Positions 19,143-28,697 of a stretch of 64,000 bases of DNA are shown in pieces. The position numbers were made by a program, and so were the translations under genes. The notes under the pieces were generated by a model. It did no database searches. It was not told the origin of the DNA and was given only the letters and a program-made list of their open reading frames with translations. Source of the DNA: Hallella mizrahii (GTDB taxonomy: Bacteria > Bacteroidota > Bacteroidia > Bacteroidales > Bacteroidaceae); the NCBI RefSeq assembly GCF_009695775.1, contig NZ_VUNG01000013.1, forward strand, positions 1 to 64,000, in the 5' to 3' direction. Each line of letters opens with the position of its first letter. Positions within the stretch are counted from its first letter, which is position 1.

Positions 19143-19174
19143 AGTGTCGCGAATTTGAGTTCTTTGATTCTATC

Positions 19175-19200
19175 TGCAAATATCGCAAAAATATTTGAGA
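19175..19200. promoter_or_regulatory. TGCAAATATCGCAAAAATATTTGAGA palindromic box upstream of the Rpn operon
   Basis: CAAATAT-7nt-ATATTTG inverted repeat, shared with oxyR upstream DNA. Confidence 0.5.
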
Positions 19201-19292
19201 AATCCAAGAGAAAGCGTGGAATTCAGTGGCTTTTACTTTATATAGGCGAAAGAAACTGTGGGTAGAGACTTGCACGTGTCAGCATATTATAT

Positions 19293-19300
19293 TATCTTTG
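19293..19300 (+). promoter_or_regulatory. -7 box TATCTTTG upstream of the dual esterase
   Basis: TAnnTTTG match. Confidence 0.55.
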
Positions 19301-19351
19301 TAGCGACGAAAGATACAATCATTTAACTAATAACTAATCATACAACAAATT

Positions 19352-21007
19352 ATGAGAAAACTGATTTACTGTTTAGTGCTTCTTTTGGCTCCGCTGACCT
19401 CGATGGCCGGGACGTTGCTTCACCGCACGGCTCCCAGTGCTTTGCTGGGTGGCATGCCGCAGGTGGACTACACTATTTATCTGCCCGACAGCATGACAGA
19501 AGGACGGAAGTTCCCCATTGCCTATCTGCTCCACGGTGGCGGGTGCTCCAACACCGAGTGGCAGGACCATGGCCATCTGAAAGAGGTGATGGACAGTCTG
19601 ATTCGTCGTGGCGAGGTGGCACCGATGATCGTCGTTTGTCCTGAGGCTAACAAAAAGAACATGATATGGTTCAACGATCCTCAGTGGCGTTACGAGGATT
19701 TCTTCTTCACCGAGTTTTTGCCCTATATTGAGCGTACCTATCCTGTCATCGCTGACCGCCGCTATCGTTTCGTGGGTGGCTTCTCCATGGGAGGCGGTGG
19801 TGCTGTGGTCTACGGCATTCACCATCCCGAATTGTTCTCGATGGTTTACGACATGTCTGGCTATTTGCGCCGTCAGCCTCTCGACTTCCTCAAGAACGAT
19901 CCGCAGGGCGAGTGGCGGCAACAGGTGGTGGAGCGCAACAATCCTATTTTGGAGGTGAGCCGGGCCGGTGCCGACCAAGTGAACAGATGGAAACAAGTAA
20001 GTTGGTTTGTCGACTGTGGTGACCATGACTTCACACTTGAGGGCAACATGGACTTCGTCAAGGCACTCCGCAAACAAGGCATCGGCTATCAGATGCGGGT
20101 GCGCAGTGGGGCGCATAACTGGGACTACTGGGCTCCCTGTCTTGTCAACGCGCTCAAGCAGTTCTCGTTGCGTGCCTTCCATGCCAATCGTCTGCAGGTG
20201 GTGGAGCAGGGCGGATTGGGAACGTATCCGTCCGTGATGCTGTCGGTCGACGGATTCAAAGCTCATACAGTTTTCTGTCCGCAGGATCTGAGCACCTTTG
20301 ATGCCCGCCATCCACTGCCTGTGGTGGTGTGGGGCAATGGAGCTTGCACGGACTCACCTTGGGAGCACTATCGCTTTCTCAATGAGATTGCCTCTCATGG
20401 CTATCTGGTCATTGCTACCGGATATTTCCCTAATGGCGACACGCCTTATCAGGGTCCCATGTCGTCGCCACAGCAGCAGATAGAGTCTATCGACTGGGCG
20501 GTGAAGCAGGCTTCTGACTCCAATAGTGTCTTCTATGGTAAGATTGACACACGGGCCATCTGTGCGTCGGGTATGTCGTGCGGTGGTTTGCAGACACTCT
20601 ACAACTGTGGCGACCCACGCATCAAGACTTATATGATTTGCAACAGCGGACTCTTCATTGACCCGTCCATCGCTATGCCTAATATGCCGATGCCGCACAA
20701 AGAGCAGCTGCGCAAGGTGCATGGGCCGATCATCTACATCCTTGGCGGAAAGGAAGACATCGCCTACAACAATGGCATGGATGATTTCCATCGCATATCT
20801 CACGTGCCTGCCGTGGCTGTCAACTATCCGGTAGGTCATGGCGGCACCTATCGTCAGCCTCATGGAGGAGAGTTCCGCATTCCCGCTGTGGCCTGGCTCG
20901 ACTGGCAACTCAAGGGTGACCGGCAAGCCGCAAAGATGTTTATTGGCAAAAACTGCGGACTCGCCCAAAGGAAGGGATGGACGGTGGAGCGCAATAAAAA
21001 GATGTAA
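19352..21007 (+). CDS. Two-domain secreted alpha/beta hydrolase (CE1-like esterase plus second hydrolase domain)
   Basis: Signal peptide; first domain YLLHGGGCSNTEW...GGFSMGGGGAVVYG; second domain PVVVWGNGACTDSPW...CASGMSCGGLQTL...GHGGTY. Confidence 0.82.
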   Translation: MRKLIYCLVLLLAPLTSMAGTLLHRTAPSALLGGMPQVDYTIYLPDSMTEGRKFPIAYLLHGGGCSNTEWQDHGHLKEVMDSLIRRGEVAPMIVVCPEANKKNMIWFNDPQWRYEDFFFTEFLPYIERTYPVIADRRYRFVGGFSMGGGGAVVYGIHHPELFSMVYDMSGYLRRQPLDFLKNDPQGEWRQQVVERNNPILEVSRAGADQVNRWKQVSWFVDCGDHDFTLEGNMDFVKALRKQGIGYQMRVRSGAHNWDYWAPCLVNALKQFSLRAFHANRLQVVEQGGLGTYPSVMLSVDGFKAHTVFCPQDLSTFDARHPLPVVVWGNGACTDSPWEHYRFLNEIASHGYLVIATGYFPNGDTPYQGPMSSPQQQIESIDWAVKQASDSNSVFYGKIDTRAICASGMSCGGLQTLYNCGDPRIKTYMICNSGLFIDPSIAMPNMPMPHKEQLRKVHGPIIYILGGKEDIAYNNGMDDFHRISHVPAVAVNYPVGHGGTYRQPHGGEFRIPAVAWLDWQLKGDRQAAKMFIGKNCGLAQRKGWTVERNKKM

Positions 21008-21047
21008 GCGAACCTATAAAATACGATTTTAGACAAAGAAACAAATC

Positions 21048-22568
21048 ATGAATCACACGACTTTGTTATGCAGCTTGGCAGCAGGGCTCATGGCTGTGCC
21101 TATGACTGCAAACGCCGACAGCGACGTGAGCAAAGAGAAAGCGTCGCAAAATACGCCCCAAGGATGGCGCGCTGTAGAGTTGCCTTCTATTGTCGCCATC
21201 ACGGAGGCCAATACTCTAAACATCGAGGACTATGGAGCTTCCATCACGTCGGCTGACAATACAGTTGCCATTCAGCGAGCCCTTGATGCCGTTCCAGAGG
21301 AAGGCGGGATGGTGGTGGTGCCGGCAGGCACATGGCTGTGCGGCCCGCTGCAAGTCAAAGCGCATACCGTGCTGCATTTGGCAGCCGGTGCTACATTGCG
21401 GTTGTTGCCTTTTGGAACTTATCCCAGCGACAATGGCAATTACAAGGCGAAGACTTTCTTGACCAACCGCAAGAATGCCTCTGACATCATCATCGAAGGC
21501 GAGAGCACGTCGTCAAGCATCGTCGATGGACAGGGTGCCGCGTGGTGGAAAGCTGTGGAACAGAAGAAGTTTGACCGCCCCGCCCTCGTCCGCTTTTCCA
21601 GTGGAAGCCGTTTCCTGGTGCGCAACATGCGCTTTGAGAATGCGCCGGGAGTGAATGTCACTATTGGACAAAGTGGCAAGGGCAGCCATGGCACGGTGCA
21701 CGACGTGGTGATACGCGAGCCGTCGTCGACAGCTTCCACCGGACAGAAATCCCACAATACCGACGGCATACCCATTTGGGCACCCTATGTGAATGTCTAC
21801 AACTGCGACATCAGTAACGGTGACGATAATGTGGTGGTTGACTCCGACGGACAGTACGTGCATGTGTGGAATTGCAAGTTTGGCACTGGGCATGGTGCTT
21901 CCATCGGCAGCTTCACTGAACGCGTACATGACGTGCTGTGGGAAGGCATCAGCTTCCGTGGCACTGACAGCGGCTTCAGACTGAAGAGCCAACGGGGAAG
22001 AAGCGGACAGGTATACAATATTACGATGCGCAACTGCACCATGCAAAACGTGATGAATCCCATCTACATAGAATGCTGGTACGACAAGAGCACCAAGCCT
22101 GAGCCTTCTCTGGCACCAACGGCCGATTCTGTCGCCACCACGCCAGCCTTTCACGATATTCTCATTCAGCACGTCACAGCTACAGCCACGCCCTATAAGA
22201 AAAGCGGCAAAGCGGCTTTTCCCGTGTATATTTACGGACTACCCGAAAGTCTCGTGCACCGCGTGACGCTCGACGACGTACATGTAGATGCCAAGAAAGG
22301 CATGTTTCTGGCCTATTGCGATGTGACGTTCACCGGCGGATGCAGCATCAAGAATCTTACCGACTCCACAAAGTATATAGCAAAACGCTATGAGGCAAAT
22401 ATCACCGGCACCTACGACGGATCGGAAACAACTGCCATAAACGGCGTGAAAGTCTCAAAACCCATGAGCCATGACTATGCCTATACGCTCTTGGGCACAC
22501 TGCGCTCGCAGCAATCGCTGTCGCGTGGCGTCTACATCGTCAATCATCATAAAGTGTTGGTGAGATAA
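21048..22568 (+). CDS. Glycoside hydrolase family 28 (polygalacturonase-like)
   Basis: Signal peptide; NTDGIPIW...CDISNGDDNVVV...GHGASIGS GH28 motifs. Confidence 0.9.
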   Translation: MNHTTLLCSLAAGLMAVPMTANADSDVSKEKASQNTPQGWRAVELPSIVAITEANTLNIEDYGASITSADNTVAIQRALDAVPEEGGMVVVPAGTWLCGPLQVKAHTVLHLAAGATLRLLPFGTYPSDNGNYKAKTFLTNRKNASDIIIEGESTSSSIVDGQGAAWWKAVEQKKFDRPALVRFSSGSRFLVRNMRFENAPGVNVTIGQSGKGSHGTVHDVVIREPSSTASTGQKSHNTDGIPIWAPYVNVYNCDISNGDDNVVVDSDGQYVHVWNCKFGTGHGASIGSFTERVHDVLWEGISFRGTDSGFRLKSQRGRSGQVYNITMRNCTMQNVMNPIYIECWYDKSTKPEPSLAPTADSVATTPAFHDILIQHVTATATPYKKSGKAAFPVYIYGLPESLVHRVTLDDVHVDAKKGMFLAYCDVTFTGGCSIKNLTDSTKYIAKRYEANITGTYDGSETTAINGVKVSKPMSHDYAYTLLGTLRSQQSLSRGVYIVNHHKVLVR

Positions 22569-22651
22569 AGTCTCTCGCCTATAAAACGAAACAACAGGCA
22601 ACTGCCTTGTAAGCGGTTGCCTGTTGTGAACTGTGTGAAAGCTTTTCGCTT

Positions 22652-25600
22652 TTATGCTTCCTTGAATTCTTCCTCAATCTTTGGTGCCTTGTCCTGACCA
22701 CTACCGTAGCGGTGATACTCAAAGGCGATGCTTTGCTCTTTGAGATAGTGGATGAGCTCCACACGTCCATCCTTCACTGGGACATCGGTAGCAATGAACT
22801 TGTTGGTGTCGGCGGCGCGCTGGTACATCTTCTCAGGAATGTCTGGCGCGCAGGTACGGATACGCTCATAGTCAGGTATGGAATCGATGAAGTTGTCGAG
22901 TGTCTCACGCTTGAGCCGTGCCCCTAACTTGACGAGTTGATCCTGCAAGTCAGGGCGTTTGTCGTTGGCATCGCAGCTCACTGTGAGCGGCGTGCCGCAG
23001 ATGTGAGCGGCCAAGGCCACCATGAGCGCCTGCTCGTCAGTGTCGCTTTTGAACAGTCGCAGTCCCATGCCGCCTTTGAGCGGCAGATAGCGGAACACAT
23101 TCTCTTCACCACTGATATGGTTCCAGTCGCGTGGATGTCGGAACTCGCTTTCCCATGCCTCGGCATAGCTTGTGTGGTAGTCGGTCTTCGACCCCGCCTT
23201 GTCGGTGATGATGGTGAACTGCTGGCAGTAATTCGGACCACCAGCCTTGATGCCTGGACCAAAGGCTGAGAGCTTCATGCCGCCGAAGGGTTGGCGATTG
23301 ACAATGGCTCCCGTGATACCGCGGTTGATATAAAGGTTGCCGGCCATGATGGAGTCGCGCCACAAATGGCGTTCGTTCTCGTCGAGTGTCTGGATACCCG
23401 AGGTCAGTCCGTAGTCAAGACCATTGACCAAGTTGATAGCTTCCTCCAGTGTGTCGAAAGGAGCCACGGAGAGCATAGGCCCGAAGAGCTCGGTGCGGAA
23501 CGAATAGTTTTGCGGGCTTACTCCCATCTTCACCGACGGAGCGAGGATATAACTCTTCTTGTCGACGAAGTGGGGCGGAACAAGCCAGGACTCTCCCGGT
23601 TCGAGGTTATTGATGGCATGGAGCAGTTTCTCGTTATGGTTGGTGATCATTGGTCCGACCACGTTGCCGGCATTCCACACACCACCCACCTTCATGCTTG
23701 TGGCGCAGTCACGAAGTTTCTCGCGGAAATCTTCACGTTCGTAAACCGAGCGCTCTACAAGGAAAAGCGAGCAGGCCGAGCATTTCTGTCCCGCGTTGCT
23801 GAAGGCCGAGTGACAGGCACTCATAATGGCGTGGTCCATGTCGGCCGATGCCGTACAGATGATGGCGTTTTTGCCACCGGTCTCTGCCGACAGCGGTGTT
23901 GTGGGCTTGGCACGCAGGATGGACTGTGCCGTGTCTGTGCCACCGGTGAGGATGATATGCTTGATCTCCGGAGCCTGTGTGAGTTTGTCGAGAGCGTCGT
24001 GCTCGGTGATGATGACCTGCAAAGCTTCCTTAGGTACACCGGCATCCCAAAAGGCTTTGGCAAAGAGCCATGCCACAGGAGCTGCCACGGAGGCAGGCTT
24101 CAGAATGACCGTGTTGCCGGATGCCAGTCCCGCTACGACACCACCGCAGGGAATGGCGCAGGGAAAGTTCCATGGTGAGATGACGAGCACGGTGCCCTTA
24201 GCCTTGATGTCGACATCTTTCAGAGCATAGAACTTCTTCATCGAGGTAGTGTAGAAGCGGCAGTAGTCTATACCTTCCGAAACCTCCACGTCACCTTCCA
24301 CAACTGTCTTACCGGTGATGGCACACATGGCACCGATGAGGTCACCACGCAGGTTGCCCATGCGGTTTGCGGCATCGTACATGATCTTGTGGCGCTCCTC
24401 TATTGTCGTGTCGCGCCAGTGTCCCGGGTCAGCGGCAGCGATTTTCACGATTTCTTCCACTTGGTCAGCGTTGGCCTTTGACATCTCGCAGATCTCCACG
24501 TCTTCGTCCTGCGAGCGGTCGTAGTATTTATAGCTGCTGTCATTGACGACCGTTTTGCTGCCAATCTGTGTCGGGATGATGTCGGGTTTGTCTGTCGGGC
24601 TCTTCTTCCACTTCTTAAAGATGTCGCGCTGCCATTCCTGGTTGCACTCGCGGTCGAAGTCGGTATCCTGCTCGTTGATCATCACGTCCTGAGGCGGGAT
24701 GGGGATATAAGGCTTGCGGCGGTCCTGTGTACGTGTCGGGGTGTGATTGAGATTGTCTTTGATGGCATAGGCATCCTCAAACTGCTTGCGCAGGAATTCC
24801 CATGTCTCGGTTCCCGGCTTGAGGTTGAACGAGTGGGTAAGGAAGTTGTCCGGTGCCGTGTTTTCGTCCATGCGTCGTACGAGATAGGAGACGGCATAGA
24901 GGAACTCTTTGTCGTGGACCACAGGGGCGTAGAGCACGACGTGGTTGCCGAGCTTCGACTGGGCGCGCCACACGTGATCGGCCATACCCTCAAGCATCTC
25001 GAAGCAGAAAGTGTCTTTTGGCGTGTGGTATTTCTGTGTGAGCAGATACGCGTAAGAAATGGTGTAGAGGTTGTGTGATGCCATACCAATGTGGAGACAG
25101 CGTGAGTTCTCGGGCAACAGGCCACGCTCGATGATATGGAGATAGTTGGCGTCGACCTCAGTCTTGTTGGGTCGCACCGGCGAAGGCCAGCCGTGCAGCG
25201 ACGAGGTGACCGTTTCCATATCGAGGTTACAGCCTTTGACGATACGCATCTTGATCCAAGCACCGCCTCGTGCCACACGTTCTTTGGCAAACTCCAGCAA
25301 CTTGGTCTGGAAGCCATAGGCATCGGGCAGATAAGCCTGAACCACGATACCGGCAGAATAGTGCAGGAACTCGGGCTTGGAAAGAGTGGCGAGGAACACG
25401 CGGATGGTCATGTCGAAGTCCTTGTATTCTTCCATGTCGAGGTTGACAAACTTCGGTTCCTTCTTGCCGTCGGGCGTGACGTAAGGATAGTCGATGGCTG
25501 TCTGGTAGAGCGTGGACATGCGGCGTACGAGCTCCGGGAAGGCCTCCTCGTAGTTTAGCGCGTGGGTTTGTGCATAGATACCCGAAATTTTCACCGAGAT

Positions 25601-26131
25601 GTAGTTGATGTCGGGCTGTTTGAGTGCCTCGATGGTGTTGTAATAGCGTTGGTCAGCCTCTTTGTTTCCGAGTACCACCTCGCCGAGCAGGTTGACGTTC
25701 TGCCCGATGTTCTCCTGATTGCGTTCTGACAAATGTTTCGTCAGTGCCGGTCGTGCCGCATCGAGAATGACGCGTGAGGTATCCATGCGCAACCTTTTCT
25801 TGATGATGGGGATGGCGATGGGGTAGAAGTGGTAACCAAACGACTGGTATATCTTGAAGAGCAGACGGTCGCGGGCGTTGAGAAACTCCGGTATGCCGTA
25901 CTCGTCGATGAGCACTTTGATGCGTTTGGCCAGTTTGCGGTCGTCGCGGATCTGTGAGCTCTCGTCAAGCATCTTCACGAGGAACTTCTTGTCACTGGGC
26001 TTTTCTACCATCGTGGCATACATGTTCTGTTCGCGTCGCTCAGCGGGCGTGATGCTCTCCTGACTCGTGGTGTAGAGTTTCATGAGCCAAGTCTCTACTT
26101 CTTGAATGGTCGGTTTTTCCATAGTAATCAT
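22652..26131 (-). CDS. putA: Bifunctional proline dehydrogenase / L-glutamate gamma-semialdehyde dehydrogenase
   Basis: N-terminal ProDH barrel (LDMEEYKDFDMTIRVF, GAWIKMRIVKG) and C-terminal ALDH (SPWNFPCAIPCGG, SNAGQKCSACS). Confidence 0.93.
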   Translation of the reverse strand: MITMEKPTIQEVETWLMKLYTTSQESITPAERREQNMYATMVEKPSDKKFLVKMLDESSQIRDDRKLAKRIKVLIDEYGIPEFLNARDRLLFKIYQSFGYHFYPIAIPIIKKRLRMDTSRVILDAARPALTKHLSERNQENIGQNVNLLGEVVLGNKEADQRYYNTIEALKQPDINYISVKISGIYAQTHALNYEEAFPELVRRMSTLYQTAIDYPYVTPDGKKEPKFVNLDMEEYKDFDMTIRVFLATLSKPEFLHYSAGIVVQAYLPDAYGFQTKLLEFAKERVARGGAWIKMRIVKGCNLDMETVTSSLHGWPSPVRPNKTEVDANYLHIIERGLLPENSRCLHIGMASHNLYTISYAYLLTQKYHTPKDTFCFEMLEGMADHVWRAQSKLGNHVVLYAPVVHDKEFLYAVSYLVRRMDENTAPDNFLTHSFNLKPGTETWEFLRKQFEDAYAIKDNLNHTPTRTQDRRKPYIPIPPQDVMINEQDTDFDRECNQEWQRDIFKKWKKSPTDKPDIIPTQIGSKTVVNDSSYKYYDRSQDEDVEICEMSKANADQVEEIVKIAAADPGHWRDTTIEERHKIMYDAANRMGNLRGDLIGAMCAITGKTVVEGDVEVSEGIDYCRFYTTSMKKFYALKDVDIKAKGTVLVISPWNFPCAIPCGGVVAGLASGNTVILKPASVAAPVAWLFAKAFWDAGVPKEALQVIITEHDALDKLTQAPEIKHIILTGGTDTAQSILRAKPTTPLSAETGGKNAIICTASADMDHAIMSACHSAFSNAGQKCSACSLFLVERSVYEREDFREKLRDCATSMKVGGVWNAGNVVGPMITNHNEKLLHAINNLEPGESWLVPPHFVDKKSYILAPSVKMGVSPQNYSFRTELFGPMLSVAPFDTLEEAINLVNGLDYGLTSGIQTLDENERHLWRDSIMAGNLYINRGITGAIVNRQPFGGMKLSAFGPGIKAGGPNYCQQFTIITDKAGSKTDYHTSYAEAWESEFRHPRDWNHISGEENVFRYLPLKGGMGLRLFKSDTDEQALMVALAAHICGTPLTVSCDANDKRPDLQDQLVKLGARLKRETLDNFIDSIPDYERIRTCAPDIPEKMYQRAADTNKFIATDVPVKDGRVELIHYLKEQSIAFEYHRYGSGQDKAPKIEEEFKEA

Positions 26132-26358
26132 GTTTAGTGGTTGTCTGATATATATAATAAGGTGTACACATCAACGTGTACTTTTGCAAGGTCGGAGAAT
26201 GCTGACACCCTATTCTTTGGGCTCAGCACTTATGCGACCACAGTAGGACTAAACATGACGGCTCTGTATCGGTGTAGTTCCGACAGGGCTTGTTTGGTGA
26301 ATGTGTCAAAATAGAATCTTCTCATCTCTCTTATTCATAGTTATTGATTTCTCGGTTG

Positions 26359-26366
26359 CAAAGATA
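26359..26366 (-). promoter_or_regulatory. -7 box TATCTTTG for putA, implying a ~220 nt 5' UTR
   Basis: CAAAGATA on + strand = TATCTTTG on - strand. Confidence 0.5.
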
Positions 26367-26554
26367 AGAGAAAAAACGATATGAACAAAACAAAACGGAA
26401 CTTTTTTGCATAAAAATATTGCGTAAGTTTCAATTTTAGTAAAATGAGATGTCATATCGACGCTTTTCAAAGATGCATGTAGCTATAGTCCTCTTTTTAG
26501 TTTAAATTCATTCAAAAGCAATCAGGGAAGAGTGGCTGAACCGAAATAAATTTC

Positions 26555-26562
26555 TACCTTTG
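26555..26562 (+). promoter_or_regulatory. -7 box TACCTTTG upstream of the LMW-PTP/pab operon
   Basis: TAnnTTTG match. Confidence 0.5.
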
Positions 26563-26601
26563 CAGCCGAAACCCATCAGAATAGAGAATCGTAAAAGAAT
26601 C

Positions 26602-27123
26602 ATGGTAAAAGAGAATCACGAAAAGAGGAAAATAGCATTGCTGTTTATCTGTTTAGGTAATATCTGCCGCTCTCCGGCAGCCCATGCCATTATGCAGCGC
26701 GATGTCGAAGAGGCGGGTGTGTCAGATCGCTTTTTGATCGATTCGGCAGGCATTGGTCCCTGGCATGTAGGCGATTTGCCCGACCGCCGTATGCGGCAGC
26801 ATGGTGCCCGGCGAGGACTGGACATCAGTCATATAGCCCGGCAGTTCAATGCCAAGGCTGATTTCCGGGCTTTCGACCGCATCGTAGTCATGGATGAGGA
26901 CAACTATCTGGCCATCACGTCGAAGGCAATGTCTGAGGCTGACCGTGAGAAGGTCATCAGACTGTCGGACTATCTTCTTGATCATCCTGGTGCGCATTCT
27001 GTTCCCGACCCATACTATGGCAACGGTACAGACTTTGAGTTGGCATTGGACCTGATTGAGGATGGCTGTCGTCATCTGTTGGCTGCCATTATAGAGCAGG
27101 AGGATGGAATTGCAGTGGATTGA
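26602..27123 (+). CDS. Low molecular weight protein-tyrosine-phosphatase
   Basis: LFICLGNICRSPAAHAIM P-loop; VPDPYYGNGTDFE. Confidence 0.9.
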   Translation: MVKENHEKRKIALLFICLGNICRSPAAHAIMQRDVEEAGVSDRFLIDSAGIGPWHVGDLPDRRMRQHGARRGLDISHIARQFNAKADFRAFDRIVVMDEDNYLAITSKAMSEADREKVIRLSDYLLDHPGAHSVPDPYYGNGTDFELALDLIEDGCRHLLAAIIEQEDGIAVD

Positions 27124-28090
27124 CGCGAAAGAAGCGGAGGCGAGGCTCAATGCCTGGGGAGCCGAAGACCGTCCCTTCTTCTTTCTGACCGATTATCTCC
27201 GATGCCGTTGGCTGGTGGAGCCTATCGCAGCGTTGCCTGCTGACGAGTTGCTCTTTGCCTTTCCCGGGTATAGTAATGCACCTTGTGAAGAGACGAATGG
27301 AGTGTCGCTTGTTTGGCAGCCCCATCCCCTTCGACCTGACGCTTATCGCGAGAAGTTTGAGATCGTTCATCGCAACATGCTTGCTGGCAATAGCTATCTG
27401 GCCAATCTGACGTGTCGGATTCCCTTGGACACCAATCTCTCGCTGCGCGACATTTTTCTGCTTTCCCATGCACGATACCGATTATGGGTCAAGGACGCCT
27501 TCGTGTGTTTCTCTCCCGAGAGTTTTGTGCGTATCCGTGACGGTGTCATCAGCAGCTATCCTATGAAAGGAACCATCAGTTGTAGCGTACCCAATGCCTT
27601 GCAGACGCTTCTCGGCGATGTCAAGGAAGCGGCAGAACATGCGACCATCGTGGATTTGATACGCAATGATCTCAGTCGGGTGGCCGACTATGTGACGGTG
27701 CGTCGCTATCGCTATGTTGAGCGCTTGGAGACTTGCAATGGTTCTATCTTGCAGACCAGTTCAGAGATTGCCGGACGGTTACCCCAAGACTACCGCTGTC
27801 ATTTAGGTGACATCCTCATGGCCCAGTTGCCCGCCGGGTCGATAACGGGTGCACCAAAGCCCAGTACAATGGCCATCATCCGTGAGGCAGAAGGCTATGA
27901 CCGTGGCTTCTACACGGGTGTGGCTGGTATCTGCGACCGTGGGCAGATGGACAGCTGCGTGCTGATACGGTTTATCGACAAGGAAGATGGCCAGTTGTTT
28001 TTCAAGGCTGGCGGAGGCATCACAGCCCAAAGCGACTGGCAGAAAGAATATCAGGAAATCAAAGAGAAGACCTATGTACCCATTTGTTGA
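27104..28090 (+). CDS. pabB: Aminodeoxychorismate synthase component I
   Basis: Chorismate-binding motifs PMKGTI, DLIRNDLSRV, LPAGSITGAPKPSTM. Confidence 0.88.
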   Translation: MELQWIDAKEAEARLNAWGAEDRPFFFLTDYLRCRWLVEPIAALPADELLFAFPGYSNAPCEETNGVSLVWQPHPLRPDAYREKFEIVHRNMLAGNSYLANLTCRIPLDTNLSLRDIFLLSHARYRLWVKDAFVCFSPESFVRIRDGVISSYPMKGTISCSVPNALQTLLGDVKEAAEHATIVDLIRNDLSRVADYVTVRRYRYVERLETCNGSILQTSSEIAGRLPQDYRCHLGDILMAQLPAGSITGAPKPSTMAIIREAEGYDRGFYTGVAGICDRGQMDSCVLIRFIDKEDGQLFFKAGGGITAQSDWQKEYQEIKEKTYVPIC

Positions 28091-28658
28091 AACCATAAGA
28101 GTGGAGGATGGCGTGCCGCACAATCTCCGCTATCACCAACAGCGCATGACCGACACCATGCGCCGCTTCTTTCCCCATACGCCAGTTCCCTCACTTGCTT
28201 CAGAGCTCGAAGCCCGCAAGCGGCCTGCCGGCATCACGTGGAAGGTGCATGTGGAATACGATGCGCGTGGCATCACGCTTTTCAAGGCCGCCGAGTATCA
28301 TATCCGCCACATCACCCGTCTGCGGCTTGTTGTCTGCGATGACATCGACTATGCCTATAAGAGTGCTGACCGCCGGCGGCTGGAGACTTTGTTTGCCCAG
28401 TGTGGAGAGGCTGACGAAGTAGTCATCGTCAGGAACGGACTGCTCACTGATACCTCTTATTCCAATATAGCCCTCTTCGACGGCCGTCATTGGGTAACAC
28501 CCCGCCAACCACTGCTACGCGGCACCATGCGTCAGTCGCTGCTCGATGCCGGCGTGTTGACAGAACAAGACATCAAGGCCGAAGACTGGAACAGCTATCG
28601 CCAGGTGAGCCTCATCAATGCCATGATGCCTTTGGGAAGACTGGTCTGCAAGATATGA
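28074..28658 (+). CDS. pabC: Aminotransferase class IV (aminodeoxychorismate lyase-like)
   Basis: FVETIRVEDGVPHNLRYHQQRM; DTSYSNIALFDG.HWVTP..PLLRGTMR; start at ATG 28074. Confidence 0.85.
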   Translation: MYPFVETIRVEDGVPHNLRYHQQRMTDTMRRFFPHTPVPSLASELEARKRPAGITWKVHVEYDARGITLFKAAEYHIRHITRLRLVVCDDIDYAYKSADRRRLETLFAQCGEADEVVIVRNGLLTDTSYSNIALFDGRHWVTPRQPLLRGTMRQSLLDAGVLTEQDIKAEDWNSYRQVSLINAMMPLGRLVCKI

Positions 28659-28697
28659 TGGCAGTTTGTTGCTCAGCAGAATCCCTGTTTGTTGTTA

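Noticed and set aside
19373-20311. 312 aa ORF antisense to the dual esterase
   Set aside because: Shadow ORF of a gene with clear catalytic motifs.
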